NCBI RefSeq assembly: GCF_001625215.2
Contig: NC_030381.2
Coordinates: forward strand, 39,244,689 to 39,308,688
DNA length: 64,000 nucleotides
Source of the DNA: Daucus carota subsp. sativus
Taxonomy: Eukaryota > Streptophyta > Magnoliopsida > Apiales > Apiaceae
Reading direction: 5' to 3'
Below, piece by piece: positions 1 to 10,415 of this stretch (its first letter is position 1; each line of letters begins with the position of its first letter). The position numbers and the translations under genes are program-made. The notes under the pieces were generated by a model. The model ran no database searches and was not told the DNA's origin. It was given only the letters and a program-made list of their open reading frames with translations.

Positions 1-420
1 GGGATTTCAAATTATGCTTTAAAATCAAATGATATTCAATTGGGATTGTTTAAAATCCATTAAAATCTAGTGGTATTCAAATGCTGATGGATTTTTTTAG
101 ATTTCATAAAATGATAGATTTTGTGACATTCTTCAGTGTATTTTAAGTTTTTTGAAATCCCATCAAAATCCATGAGATTTTGAAGCACTGTACTTAAATC
201 TCATCAACTCTGCGATATTTTATCAAGAATCCGCACAAAATCAAAATCACATAAAATCCATAAACTAAAAACAATCAATTAAAATCTCAATCGAATACAT
301 AAATATTTATTAATATATTAAAATAAAATGTCAGTTATCAAGAAATGAATAATTAGTATAATCGTGAAATTACATTAGTCAGATATGGAAAAAAAAAATT
401 CTGAAATCGATAAAATGCCA
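1..420. other. AT-rich spacer with repeated AAAATCCAT-like words
   Basis: No gene is visible. Short words such as AAAATCCAT, GGGATTT and AAATCTCAT recur on both strands, which suggests the remnant of an AT-rich inverted-repeat transposon cut by the window edge. No target duplication can be seen because the left end is missing. This is inference from word repetition only. Confidence 0.3.
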
Positions 421-424
421 AATA

Positions 425-674
425 CTCCCTCCGTTTCAATTTACATGTCCACTTTCAAAAAAAAAATTTGTTTCAAATTACTTGTCCACTTTAACTTTCA
501 ATGCAAAATTATATTTCCAAAGTCAGTTATACTCCACATATCTCTTGTTTATATTTCGTAGATCAATCTTACTCCACATATTTTGATTATTTAATGCAAT
601 TAATTTTTAAACAAACACTTTTTTTAAACTGTATTTTTTTTTTAAAGTGGACATCTAATTTGAAACGGAGGGAG
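425..674. mobile_element. Stowaway-like MITE, 250 bp
   Basis: The ends are inverted repeats starting CTCCCTCCGTTTCAA and ending TTGAAACGGAGGGAG. TA flanks each side (423-424 and 675-676), the target duplication expected of Tc1/mariner-type Stowaway elements. A second inverted motif, GTCCACTTT near the left end and AAAGTGGAC near the right, extends the foldback. It has no coding capacity, so it would need a transposase in trans. Confidence 0.85.
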
Positions 675-900
675 TATGATCCAATTAAATATAAAAGATG
701 TTTTTTTTTATATAAAACAGGGAGTACATAATTCGATGCAATGTATCACGATTCACGGAAAGCTAAATCAGAACAAAATCAAATCACAAAGATTAGTAGC
801 CTACTCCTAATAAAAAAGTATAGATCAGTAGGCTAACAATCACATGATTTTAATCAGTTTCTAATCACATCCTAATCACTTTGTTTAATTAAAAATTATA

Positions 901-1204
901 CTCCCTCCGTCCCTATTTATCTGTCCACTTTGGAAGTAAAAATTTGTCCATATTTATCTGTCCATTTATACTTTCAAAACTAATTTAATGATAGTTTTTC
1001 AAATATATCTCCATAATTTCAATTTTCAAGGCTTGACTTATTTAAAACTTGGTTGAATTCATGTTTTCAAGACATAAAGTAGGAGTATTCCACCATTTTC
1101 AAGATATTAATTAGAGGTATTTAATGAAAAAGTTCATACCATCAATTATTCCTTGGTATGTGTTTTTTTTTCCAAAATGGACAGATAAAAAGGGACGGAG
1201 GGAG
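901..1204. mobile_element. Stowaway-like MITE, 304 bp
   Basis: The ends are CTCCCTCCGTCCCTATTTAT and its near-complement, followed inward by CTGTCCACTTT and AATGGACAG. TA flanks both ends (899-900, 1205-1206). It shares the outer ten bases with the element at 425-674, but the interior differs, so the two look like separate subfamilies. It is non-coding. Confidence 0.85.
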
Positions 1205-1206
1205 TA

Positions 1207-2228
1207 TTATATTTACAAATCACGATTATCGATGAAGCAGACTTGACCACGATATGCGGACCCGCTGCCATCATTCCGCAATCCTATGCGCGACCGTTCG
1301 GTCTACCATCCTAGGACCCACACGTGTTTCATGTGTTTGCTTATCACCGTCAATTCTCGTACATCGGACGGTTCATGTTCATGTTCCAGATTTTACGCGG
1401 TTTGGGAATATTCTGGAGGCATGGCTTTGCTTGTTGCATACGTTCTCTAGATCATATATAAAATGCTTTACATTTTATAATGAGCTGTTAAATAGATAAA
1501 TAATTTAGTGGAATTAACAAATATCAGAATGGTGTGACGTGAGTGAATTTAAAAGGATAAGTAAGATTAAATAAATAACTAGTGGTGTGATTGCTTATTG
1601 GGTACGTTTGAGGAGCTCAATACAAACGTACAAAAGTATATTTAAATTAAAATATTATTATAAATTACAGGCGTTATTTTTGTTTGTTTCTGGAAGTTAT
1701 ATTCTTCGGCTCTTCTCTCTGTCACTGTTGTTCCGTCTCTGGGTCGTACTTATCTACGCACCTCCATTTTGCTGGAATATATTTTCGTTTTCGTTTTACG
1801 TGAAATTCTTTTCATTTCTGGTTTTGTAAAAATGAATATAATAATTTAAGATATAATGATATATCATTAATATATATACCCAATTTATATAATCAGTATT
1901 ATCTTCCCAAAAGATTTTATGAGTTCGGCAAAATTTTACGCCATTGAAAATGGTCTTGTGGGTAATAGAGTGGAGAACTGAAGCTGCTATATCATGTGGT
2001 TTCCATTTTTTTTTTTTGGATAAACAGAATTTCATTAATAGAACCCATAGGGAAAAAAATAAAATTAGATCTATGCAAGAGGATAGAGATAATCGAGGCA
2101 TTGGCTGAACTAGGACCGCAAGATTATAAATGGGGTTTCCATTTTATAAAAAATAAATTTGATTTATCCTGTCTTTTTTAAGATGGATGGAGTAACTTTC
2201 TATGTCCAGACATATTAACAATCATATG
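1207..2228. other. Spacer, no recognised gene
   Basis: The part around 1240-1400 is less AT-rich than its surroundings and contains an ACACGTGT E-box/G-box-like core near 1320. No reading frame there resembles a known protein. The rest is AT-rich. A short homopolymer-bearing stretch near 2010 encodes nothing recognisable. Confidence 0.4.
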
Positions 2229-2236
2229 CCCCTAAC

Positions 2237-2420
2237 CAGAGGCGGATCTTAGAAGGGGCAAGGGGGGCAACTGACCCCCTTAAATTTTTATTTTTTTAAT
2301 ATTATACATATTTTTAGGTTGTAAAATTGAAATTGACCCCCATTAATTTTTTTGTGACCCTTTTAAATTTTTTTATAAAAAAATTGACCCCCCTTAACTT
2401 TATAGTCAGATCCGCCACTG
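2237..2420. mobile_element. hAT-type MITE, 184 bp, perfect 8-bp target duplication
   Basis: The left end reads CAGAGGCGGATCT and the right end AGATCCGCCACTG, a near-perfect 13-bp terminal inverted repeat. The flanks are the identical octamer CCCCTAAC at 2229-2236 and 2421-2428. Eight-base duplications and CA..TG ends fit the hAT superfamily. Inside, GACCCCC-type words recur in both orientations. The intact duplication suggests a fairly recent insertion. It has no coding capacity. Confidence 0.85.
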
Positions 2421-2428
2421 CCCCTAAC

Positions 2429-2880
2429 ACCTGCATGAGATGATAAAGATGATATATTCAATATTTTTCAGAAATATTATTTCTTTTTTTCTATTTTAAT
2501 CGATATTTGATTTTTTTAAACATATTTTAAGATGTTAAAAATCATATTCAAATATAAATTTTTTTTTAAAATTATAAATAAAAGTTAAGGATCTCAACCT
2601 TAATTTGATATAAGAATTTTTTTTAAAATAAAATTATTATTTTCTCATACCGTAATATAGATGTCAAAAATTAAAAAAAAATGGAAGGAGGGGAGTGAAA
2701 TATTATGAGCGATTTTATCTTGCTTGGTGTGAACATACTGAGACCACGATTTGGCTAGTTTTATATGATAATTTTAAAACTTTTTGTTCTTAAAGAATTA
2801 GCCCTCAATTTGATTGTCTCTATGAAATTTTGTTATAGATTTTGTTGGCATTTGACTCAATTGTAATTCTCTTTTTTATT
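2429..2880. other. AT-rich spacer
   Basis: Long A and T runs dominate and no gene or structured repeat is recognised. It lies between the hAT MITE and the transposase relic and may be degraded leader or terminal sequence of the latter. Confidence 0.35.
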
Positions 2881-2885
2881 ATAGA

Positions 2886-3317
2886 ATGGAGAGGTATTTT
2901 TCGAAAAGAAAGTAATCGGAGAATGCTACTGAAATATCTACTCAAAATTCCGGATACATGAATTTGTCCATGGAGGAAGATCCTACAACTCAGCCATTTC
3001 AGGTCATCGATATAGCTCATTAGATTGAGTTACCAACAGACTCGGCAAAGAGAAAGAGTGTATATGCATTTGCCGCAAATGAAAAAGATAGGTTGCGAAG
3101 ATATAATTTACAAAAGGGTCCGTTTCAACCAAATATAACTTTTCTGTGGAGACAATTTGAAAATGAAAATCGCAGGTTTATTTTTAGCTGGTTCAAACTT
3201 GAAGAACATTCGACTTGGTTTGAATACAACATTTCTAATGATTCAGCATATTTTCGCTCCCCGGGAACTAAATCCTGCATTCGCGGCTGCCCTCATCACT
3301 TTATTCAGATTGGATAG
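2886..3317 (+). pseudogene. Relic of a ZMYM1/TTF-type hAT transposase (N-terminal part)
   Basis: The translation from 2886 begins MERYFSKRK, the usual start of plant ZMYM1-like (TTF-type zinc finger, DUF4371) hAT transposases. It then meets an in-frame stop. Further on, from about 3093, a frame reads RRYNLQKGPFQP and then RRFIFSWF, WFEYNISNDSAYF. This matches the family pattern in which 'YLQKGPCQP', 'RRFNPAWF' and 'WLEYSI.KDAAFCL' precede the first zinc-finger cysteines. Only about 140 codons of the N-terminal region remain; the zinc finger, catalytic DDE region and hAT dimerisation domain are absent. The call rests on remembered family motifs, not on a database search. Confidence 0.65.
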
Positions 3318-3319
3318 TT

Positions 3320-3900
3320 TTATCCACTAACTTCAATAGTAGTCATTTCAATTAGCCAAAAAAAATATAAATATTTGTCCTTTCTAATCCACTAGGACCC
3401 AATGAGAAGTATGGGCCATTACATGTATTGGGCCATGGTCAATCGTAAACCACAAATCCTCATTAGTCCTGGATCTAGTTAAAACTATGTCAAAATTTAT
3501 ATATTCTTCCGTTTGGGCAAACTTTACACAGATCAAATATAAAACATTATGCTGGAATACAAAATTTATTGAATATCTTAAGTTGTTCTTAACTTGCAGT
3601 TAAAAAGTACACTGGTACATGAACTTCTTTAAAACCCCATCTGGCTTGAAAATCAAAGTAATAGAACTTTTCGGCATCGTTAGTGTATTGAGTTGATCAT
3701 CCGGATAGAATCACACATGTCTTATGTCTATATATATATATACATATAGATTTAATTTATATTCATGATATTTTGTTTTATTATCCAATCTAATTTCATC
3801 GATCAAAATTTTCAATCAAATTAATTGATGTGAACAATTCGATATAATATTAAAAAAATTCATATAAACATCCAAAGTTAGGTAACTAATAGATGTACAA
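3320..3900. other. Spacer, no recognised gene
   Basis: It holds GGGCCATTACATG- and TTGGGCCATGG-like words around 3412-3436 and a short TA microsatellite near 3729. No coding potential or clear element boundary was found. Confidence 0.35.
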
Positions 3901-4100
3901 TAAAATTGATTAATAATATTTTAGTTTGTAATAAATAGAATATATTATTTTATTATGATAATAAATAACATGAAATCCTTTTACAAATTTCTCACTACGA
4001 GCATCTCCAACGGTTTTGGTTAAAAATAGTTGGCTCAATTAGAGCTATAAGACATTACGTAAAATTTGCTGAACCTGTAAGATATTTTGCTTCGATGTTA

Positions 4101-4538
4101 GAGCATCTCCAACGGAGTTGACTATAATCGGTGGCCAAATTAGACTTGTAAGACATTATTTAAAATTTGCTGAACCTATAAGACATATTGCTTCAATGGT
4201 ATTGGTTATTTTGGTTGGCTATAATTTAAAAATAGTATGTTATTAATATTTTAGATTGTTAAAATAGAATATATCATTTCAATATGATAATAAATGACAT
4301 GCAATCTTCCTACAGATTTCTTACAGACATGTTGAGGTTCGACAAATTGAGCCATCCATAGGAGGTTGGCTAAATTCATAGACAAATTTAGCCATCCATA
4401 GGAGGCTGGCTAAATTCACAGACAACAGCTGAGTATGGTTGGAGTTGAGTTTTTCGAGCTGTTGGCTAATTTTTTTTTTATATTTTAGGTATGCCAACTC
4501 AGCTTTTAGCCAAGGGTTTTCAATGGTTGGAGATGCTC
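4101..4538. mobile_element. Inner MITE (PIF/Harbinger-like), 438 bp, TTA duplication
   Basis: It starts GAGCATCTCCAACGGAG and ends GTTGGAGATGCTC, with TTA directly on both sides (4098-4100, 4539-4541). Non-coding. It is closely related to the element it sits in. It contains its own short direct repeat around 4335-4425, where a 'GACAAATT.AGCCATCCATAG' segment occurs twice. Confidence 0.8.
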
Positions 4539-4599
4539 TTATTAGCTATATTGGTTGGCTATATTTTAAAATTAGTATGTTATTAATATTTTAGATTGT

Positions 4600-4724
4600 G
4601 GTTAAGAGTTTATCCTCTGTCGTCCCAGGTCCTGGTTTTCGACCGTGGCTCATCTCGAGAATATCTTAGAACATATACTCATTTGTAAGGTTATAGCCTA
4701 TAAGCCATATTTGTTAAAAAAAAT
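4600..4724 (+). mobile_element. tRNA-derived SINE, about 125 bp, with 15-bp target duplication
   Basis: The body begins GGTTAAGAGTTTATCC, a plausible pol III A-box region. It has GGTTTTCGACC about 35 bases further on, which resembles a B box (GGTTCGAnnC). It ends in an A-rich tail. It is bounded by AATATTTTAGATTGT (4585-4599) and AATATTTTAAATTGT (4725-4739), which differ at one base. A long target duplication, a tRNA-like head and an A-rich tail together fit a SINE moved by LINE machinery. It inserted into the outer MITE and so is younger than that element. Confidence 0.7.
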
Positions 4725-5143
4725 AATATTTTAAATTGTTATAAATAAAATATATCACTTGAATATGATAATAAATGATGTGAAATCTTCTTACAGGCCT
4801 ATAGAGATTCGACAAAATATAGCCAACATCAGGATGTTGACTATATTTATAGACAAGATAGATGTGCCATTGGAGTTGATGTTTTTCTTACACAATTTCT
4901 ATATTTTTTATTTATGGTATGTATTTATGATTTTTAGCTAATAGTTTTACATGGTTGGAGATACTCTAATGTGAATTTTTCCTGCATAATTTCTATATAT
5001 GATATCCTGCTTGCTATTGCTGCATGCGAATGGAAATGTGCACCATGATGGAGTGAGACGGAAATAAGTTTGTATTAAAATTCAGAATAATATTATTTTA
5101 TTAATTCATTAAAATTGATTCAATTCAGATGAAGAAATACAAT

Positions 5144-5370
5144 GGGCCTGTTTGGTTTACGGAAGCAGAAGCTGCTTCTGACTTCTGCTTCTTTTGACCC
5201 GTTTGTGTAAAGAAGTAGAAGCACTTTTAAGAAGCTGAAAATGCTAGCTTCTTTCTCACAGCTTCTGCTTCTTTTCCAAACACTTTATTAACTTATTTAC
5301 TTCTCACTTCTACTCCACTTCTTTACTATAAGCAAGAAGTCACTTCTTTTAAGCTAACCCAAACGGCCCC
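5144..5370. mobile_element. MITE with GGGCC(T)GTTTGG ends, rich in AGAAGC words
   Basis: The left end GGGCCTGTTTGGTTTACGG and right end CCCAAACGGCCCC are inverted repeats. The interior is a run of AGAAGCAGAAGC / GCTTCTGCTTCT words that can fold back. A decayed copy in the opposite orientation lies at about 8882-9070. The superfamily is not assigned because the flanking duplication is unclear (AAT or CAAT). Confidence 0.7.
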
Positions 5371-5634
5371 AATAACTTTTAAAGAGGATTCTTCGAGTTT
5401 TAGCCTGAATTCGTCCCTTAACAATAAAAAATTACATGATAAGATAGTGATGGATAGAAAATTCCGTCAGCGATCATCAATATCTTGCATTATCAAGAAA
5501 CACAATAATATCAATACACCAAAACTAATCCCTGTGCAGATATGATCCATCCAAAATCAATTGCTATCATAAAACATAAATGCAAAAGAATATATAAATC
5601 CAATCATTTAAATTAACATTTGCTGTCTTCACAA
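5371..5634. other. 3' flank of the bHLH gene
   Basis: Likely holds the 3' untranslated region of the minus-strand bHLH gene. No other feature is seen. Confidence 0.4.
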
Positions 5635-5970
5635 TCATACAGTTGACAAAGCCTTAACCATAATCTGCATAACTTTTACCCTCATTTCCAAAGCCACTAT
5701 GTAATCAGCTGTCTCTCTAAACAGCCCATCCAATCCCATGCTGTCACTGCTGCTTGGAATAAGCTTCTTCAGAACCTCCACCCTTCTCCCCACTTCATTT
5801 CTTGGCCTTCTAGAACCTTCTAAACCACCAAACCTTCTTCTACTTCCTCTCTTCATCGCGATTCTTCGCGGTCTTTTCCCAGTCTTTATCTGCCTTCTTC
5901 TTCTAATCCGTTGTGATCTAGTAGTACTAGAGAGGGAAACAAGATTAATAGGTTGTGGAGATCCTCCCAT
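5635..5970 (-). CDS. UPB1: UPBEAT1-like atypical bHLH transcription regulator
   Basis: This is an intronless 111-residue frame from an ATG at 5970 to a TGA at 5635-5637. The N-terminal 50 residues are arginine-rich. They are followed by a helix-loop-helix segment: 'RRPRNEVGRRVEVLKKLIP', a short loop, then 'GLDGLFRETADYIVALEMRVKVMQ'. The second helix is nearly the same as in Arabidopsis UPBEAT1 (bHLH151), which has 'GLDGLFRQTADYILALEMKVKVMQ'. UPBEAT1 represses peroxidase genes and so sets the reactive-oxygen balance at the root transition zone. The basic region lacks the usual E-box-reading glutamate pattern, so DNA binding may differ or need a partner. Length matches the family. Other small bHLHs of the IBH1/PAR class are the main alternative, but the helix 2 match makes that unlikely. 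Confidence 0.85.
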   Translation of the reverse strand: MGGSPQPINLVSLSSTTRSQRIRRRRQIKTGKRPRRIAMKRGSRRRFGGLEGSRRPRNEVGRRVEVLKKLIPSSSDSMGLDGLFRETADYIVALEMRVKVMQIMVKALSTV

Positions 5971-6042
5971 TTCTCAACTCTCTTAGTAATATGTTTGTCT
6001 AAGAGAAAACTGGCTGGTTTTCAAGTGTGGCAACAGATGGGG

Positions 6043-6050
6043 GTTTTATA
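6043..6050 (-). promoter_or_regulatory. Putative TATA box of the bHLH gene
   Basis: On the minus strand it reads TATAAAAC, about 75 bases upstream of the start codon at 5970, a normal spacing for a short plant leader. Confidence 0.5.
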
Positions 6051-6051
6051 C

Positions 6052-8880
6052 CAGAAATATATGAACAATAATTTAAGTTTTCTGATATTTTATTTAATTA
6101 AGGATAATGTTGCAAATTGTTAAATATTTAATTCTGTCGTACAGTTGCATGCCTCCCATACAAAGGGGGTGGTGATAAATGTGGGACTGCTATTGTGCCA
6201 TGTATACCTTAACACTTTGCTTGTTGCTTTGTGCATGTTCTCAAACCCTAAAGCACATGCAACCATGATCATAGCTCTTCATAGCACTCAACCTCCTAAG
6301 TATACCTAAAAAACCCACCTCCTTTAATCAACTCATTTCTACTCAAAACACCCTGGATTATTCCTTCTTACTTTTCCAAATTCAATGCATATTAGTGCAT
6401 TATTATATATATATTTATTTATTCTCACGACTTGTTTTCAATAACCCTGCAAATTTTCCTCAATTTTAAGCAGTTTTGGTAGTTATGTCCATGTTCCCTA
6501 GCGGGAAGCTTATTTAATTAATGGAAACTGGAGCAACATGTCAATGTTCCTCTCAGCAAAAGGGTTGCGTTAAGATCTTCATGTTGGGATCTGCAAGCAT
6601 AATTTTCTTCTGACATTCATGTACCTCGCCATTATTTAATCAAATGATATCCATCTATGTGTTTTTTTTTTTTTTTTTTAAAAAAAATTAAGTTTAAGTT
6701 CAATTCCTTGCATTTGCATGCCTGTTTTCATATCTCCAAATAAATATTTCATTATAATTGAACCTAAGTCATTTTATCACATTGATACTTATATAATGGT
6801 TTTTAATATATAGGTACTTATCCTCACCTCTATCCCGTTTTAAGGGCTACATTCATATCTACAAGTTACATGTTAACACTTACCAGTACTACTACTTTTG
6901 TCAAAGTTGAGGTCTTGAGGATGCCACATGCACTTTGTATTAGATAATCACCATTTATCAATAGTCTATAAATAGTCGTAGGGACAAAATAATGGATCAG
7001 TACTAGCTAAAGGTGCTTAAATATGTTGGAAATATAGACCAGAAAGCACCCGTTGGGCCGTTCTGTTGTATATGGGTCCTAATTACAGCTAAGTGCTATG
7101 ATTAGTGGTTAAGGGTGGCAGATGATTAACAGAACAGATAGGATTAACACATTTTTAAGTCAGAAAAACAAAGTTGTAGGGATGTTAAGTAATGTGGTTA
7201 GTGTGATTTCACTTTCAAGTCAATTATATAATATGAAGTTGTTTAAACTTGAGGATGGTACCAAGCAACGGATAGAGTATGAAGTTAGTGACGGCGGCTG
7301 CATGCAGCACATGGGTTAATCTACCTCTGTCCACGTTTAAGATAAGTAGGGTAGTCGTTTTAAGCAAACTACATCTTTTCAGAGTCTGTGGAATTAATAC
7401 AAAATTGTGTCAACACTTATTGAAATACATTTCGATCATCATTATAGAGATGTCAGACTTTCCGAATTCACGGATATCGGATCCAACCGAGTTACTATTT
7501 ACTTATGATCATATGTTATCAAACTTTTTTGTCATCTCATTTAGTATAATTTTTTGGTTTTTTTAGTGTGTGTCATGGCTAAGGGCCAAATTTTATGAGT
7601 TTGAGAGATTTTTATTGACCCTCATATCTTAATAATGGTGAGCCCCTACATATACAATCACCACACCAATCAAAATCGGCCAAAACATATAAATTTTCGT
7701 GCACCCATAATTTTTAATGTGAAATTAAGGCTGGGTTCTATGAGGAACTCATTAATCAAGAACTCTTTTTATTTTGAATTGTTTTCATAATTTTTATTCA
7801 AAATATATGAATTTGTATTTATAAACAAATTATGAAAAATTTCTTTACAAAAAATGTGCGTTCTAGAATTCGTCTTTTTATAAAATTTAGAATATTATAC
7901 ATCGAATTTTTTGATATATTACATAAATAAAAAGAAATTTATTAAACTATATTATATAATTAATATAAAAATAGTTAAAAATATTTAAAGAACACCAAAG
8001 GTGAGATATATACATACGGAACATACTAGTTATCTGGAAACTAGTTGTCGAGGCTCGTGAAATCGATAATATTTATTTATACTTCGTCCGTTTCATAATA
8101 CAGGTACACTTTTGAACAAATCACACATATTAAGAAAAACTAACTTTTGTAGAAAACTTCATTTATCATTACATTTATTGCATTGACCAAGTATAATATA
8201 TGGGATATATTTGATTTAGGAAATGTAATTTTGTAGAAAATACAACTATTGACTACATTGCATTGAAAGATAAAATGGGACAATTAATTTGAAACAATTT
8301 TTACTTATCAAGAGTGTACTATGTAACGTGAAAAAGTAAGTTTTTGGCACATATGGGCCAACCAAGTACCCCAACACTAAAAGGAGGCTCCAGCCCAATA
8401 TGCCAAAATGTCTATTGGTCAGCGTGTGTACTATTCCAAAACCTAGCCAGCGGCCCAGCAGAATTAGCAAAACAAATTAACGACGGACAGACCAGAAAGT
8501 GGGCATCGGACGGAGAACCATATTTGGTTGTGAGAATCTAACAATTTATTTTGTAATAATTACAAAATTGAAAATTCATAGCAATTTGATATTTTGACGT
8601 GTTTATGAAATTTCTATTTTGAATATTAAATTCACCAGCAAACTCAATATGTTTTTGAATTTACCAGAATCTCATTGTATTACTTATTAAGTTGTAGCAA
8701 TTTTTTTCTGCCAGAAGTTATAGCAATTTTGAATGCGAAGATTTTCAATTTAATTGTAACTAGAAAGATAGAACCATGAAATTGTAGTTTTACCCGTCAA
8801 TGCCACTTAGACATGTCATAAGAATTAAATGTACTGCTAGAAATAAGTAATCAGAAACTAGATTCAAAGACAAAATAATT
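6052..8880. other. Long spacer, no recognised gene
   Basis: AT-rich DNA without convincing coding sequence. A degraded one-ended Stowaway-like start (ACTTCGTCCGTTTCATAATA, near 8082) has no matching right end. A poly-T/poly-A junction lies at about 6661-6690. Reading frames between 7122 and 7570 and around 8250-8540 have no family resemblance and are treated as chance. Confidence 0.4.
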
Positions 8881-8881
8881 G

Positions 8882-9070
8882 TGCTGTTTAGGTAAATTCA
8901 AAAAAGTGTTTCTGACTTAAAGTAAAGAAAACAATTGGATTAGAAATCCTCAAAAACTAGCATTCTCGACTTCTTATAAATGAGTCTTCTTTTTTACACA
9001 AACGGGTCAAGAAAAAAAGTCAGCTTTTAATCGAAAAAAGCCAGAAGTGGTGTTACCCAAACACGCACTA
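8882..9070. repeat. Decayed reverse copy of the GGGCC-type MITE
   Basis: The segment TTTTTTACACAAACGGGTCA and the following AGAA-rich stretch are the reverse complement of the interior of the element at 5144-5370 (TGACCCGTTTGTGTAAAGAA). Its end reads GTTACCCAAACACGCAC where the intact copy has CTAACCCAAACGGCCCC. Limits are approximate. Confidence 0.6.
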
Positions 9071-9318
9071 GCTGTAATTTAAAGTCAAAAAGCGGAATTT
9101 GATTGATAAACAGAACAAATGGGACGGAGATTGTGTAGAAGCGGGAGAGCATGCTAACTTTGTAATTGCCTATCTAGATAAAGTTATACTTTCCCCCTGC
9201 CAATATGTTCAACTCAGTGTCAAGATCTTGATATACTCTTACTACGAACACTTATTGCAGAAGAGAATGACTTGTTTCTACTTTCTAGTAATTAGTAGTG
9301 ACCTTGTATCAAAATAGC

Positions 9319-10012
9319 TAGGGATGGGCATTTACCCCGCCCCGCTCGACCCCGATCCGATCCCCGCCCCGTTCGGGTCGGGGATTCGGTGAATTTTTCG
9401 GGGTCGGGGCGGGGAGCGAGGAAAATTTTATAAAAAATTCGGGGATCGGGGCGGGGTCGGGGTTTCGTGTCTCCCCGCCCCGATCCCCGACCCCGATTGT
9501 ATATATATGTTAAAAAATAATTTTTATATGTTAATAATAATATATTTATATATATTATACTAAATATATTATTAAAAATAGATATCTTTTATAATATTAT
9601 TAAAATTTAAAAAAAAAATCTTAATTTTTATTGATCGATTATTATTATATTGTAATATAATATATTTAATAATTTTAATATTGTCTTTTATTTATATTAT
9701 AAGTCAATTTTAATATGATTTAATATTAAAAATATGAGATAATATTATTTTGTTAGTATATTATGAGTTAGTAGTTTGTTTTTTATTGAAAGAGTATATT
9801 ATATATTATAAAATTATTTTTTTTATTAAAAACTAAAATTCCCCGAATCCCCGCGGGGATCCCCGTTCCCCGTTCGGGGCGGGGATCGGGGAGAAAAAGA
9901 ATCCCCGTTCGGGGTTCGGGGCGGGGTCGGGGATGGGTATTGAATTCGGGGATCGGAGGCGGGGAATGGGGATAGCACTCCCCGACCCCGAAGTGCCCCC
10001 GTGCCATCCCTA
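9319..10012. mobile_element. hAT-like non-autonomous element with GC-rich ends, 694 bp, perfect 8-bp duplication
   Basis: It begins TAGGGATGG and ends CCATCCCTA. The octamer AAAATAGC is present exactly on both sides (9311-9318, 10013-10020). About 180 bases at each end are built of repeated CCCCGACCCCGA / TCGGGGTCGGGG words in both orientations and fold strongly. The central 300 bases (about 9500-9830) are almost pure A/T. No transposase is encoded; the two long minus-strand frames seen here come from the GC-rich repeats. The perfect duplication suggests a recent insertion, about 400 bases before the receptor kinase gene. Confidence 0.85.
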
Positions 10013-10415
10013 AAAATAGCTGTGATGGTTGCAAAGCAAAAGAATTGCTTATAACACCAAAGATCAAAGACATTATGCGCCAGTTTATAACACAAAATAA
10101 AAGAATGATAGCTTTGTAATAATATCGAAGTTGAAGGGTGTGAAAATAGTTATAATGAGATGGACCTAAAATTTCAGCTATAATTAGTAAGGAAAACAAT
10201 GACATGAAAGTAAAATTCATGTGAAGTTTTCAGGCAATGTAGGTTGGCCTATCTCCTTCTCCATGGCCGAGCAGAGCTAAATTAGCATTGCACGGCCCCT
10301 TTGATCCAAAACCAAACTCTCCCTCGTCGTTTGTCAGGCGTACAGGAAAATCTTCAACCTTTGATCTTGACTTGCATTCGTGATCTCGTTGTTTTCCTGT
10401 ACGCCAATACAAGCC

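Larger units (their letters stand above)
3999..4966. mobile_element. Outer MITE with GAGCATCTCCAACGG ends, interrupted by two insertions
   Basis: The left end GAGCATCTCCAACGG at 3999 pairs with the right end GGTTGGAGATACTC ending at 4966. Removing the inner element (4101-4538 plus one copy of its TTA duplication) restores a sequence that runs parallel to the inner copy: 'GCTTCGATG' then 'TTGGTTGGCTATA'. This shows that the inner element inserted into a sibling. Flanking trinucleotides are TAC and TAA, so its own duplication is blurred. A further partial copy of the same family's interior lies just upstream (about 3905-3995). The 3-bp duplication of the inner copy points to PIF/Harbinger type. 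Confidence 0.7.

Noticed and set aside
8246-8541. Overlapping frames on both strands near 8.3-8.5 kb
   Set aside because: The DNA is slightly GC-richer than its surroundings but neither translation resembles a known protein.
9783-10220. Two long minus-strand frames rich in Pro, Arg and Gly
   Set aside because: They arise from the CCCCGA-type repeats in the right arm of the hAT-like element and show no protein-family pattern.
10380-10415. Twelve-codon N-terminal extension of the receptor kinase from a GTG
   Set aside because: Non-ATG start, and it would bury the signal peptide. The ATG at 10416 is the natural start.
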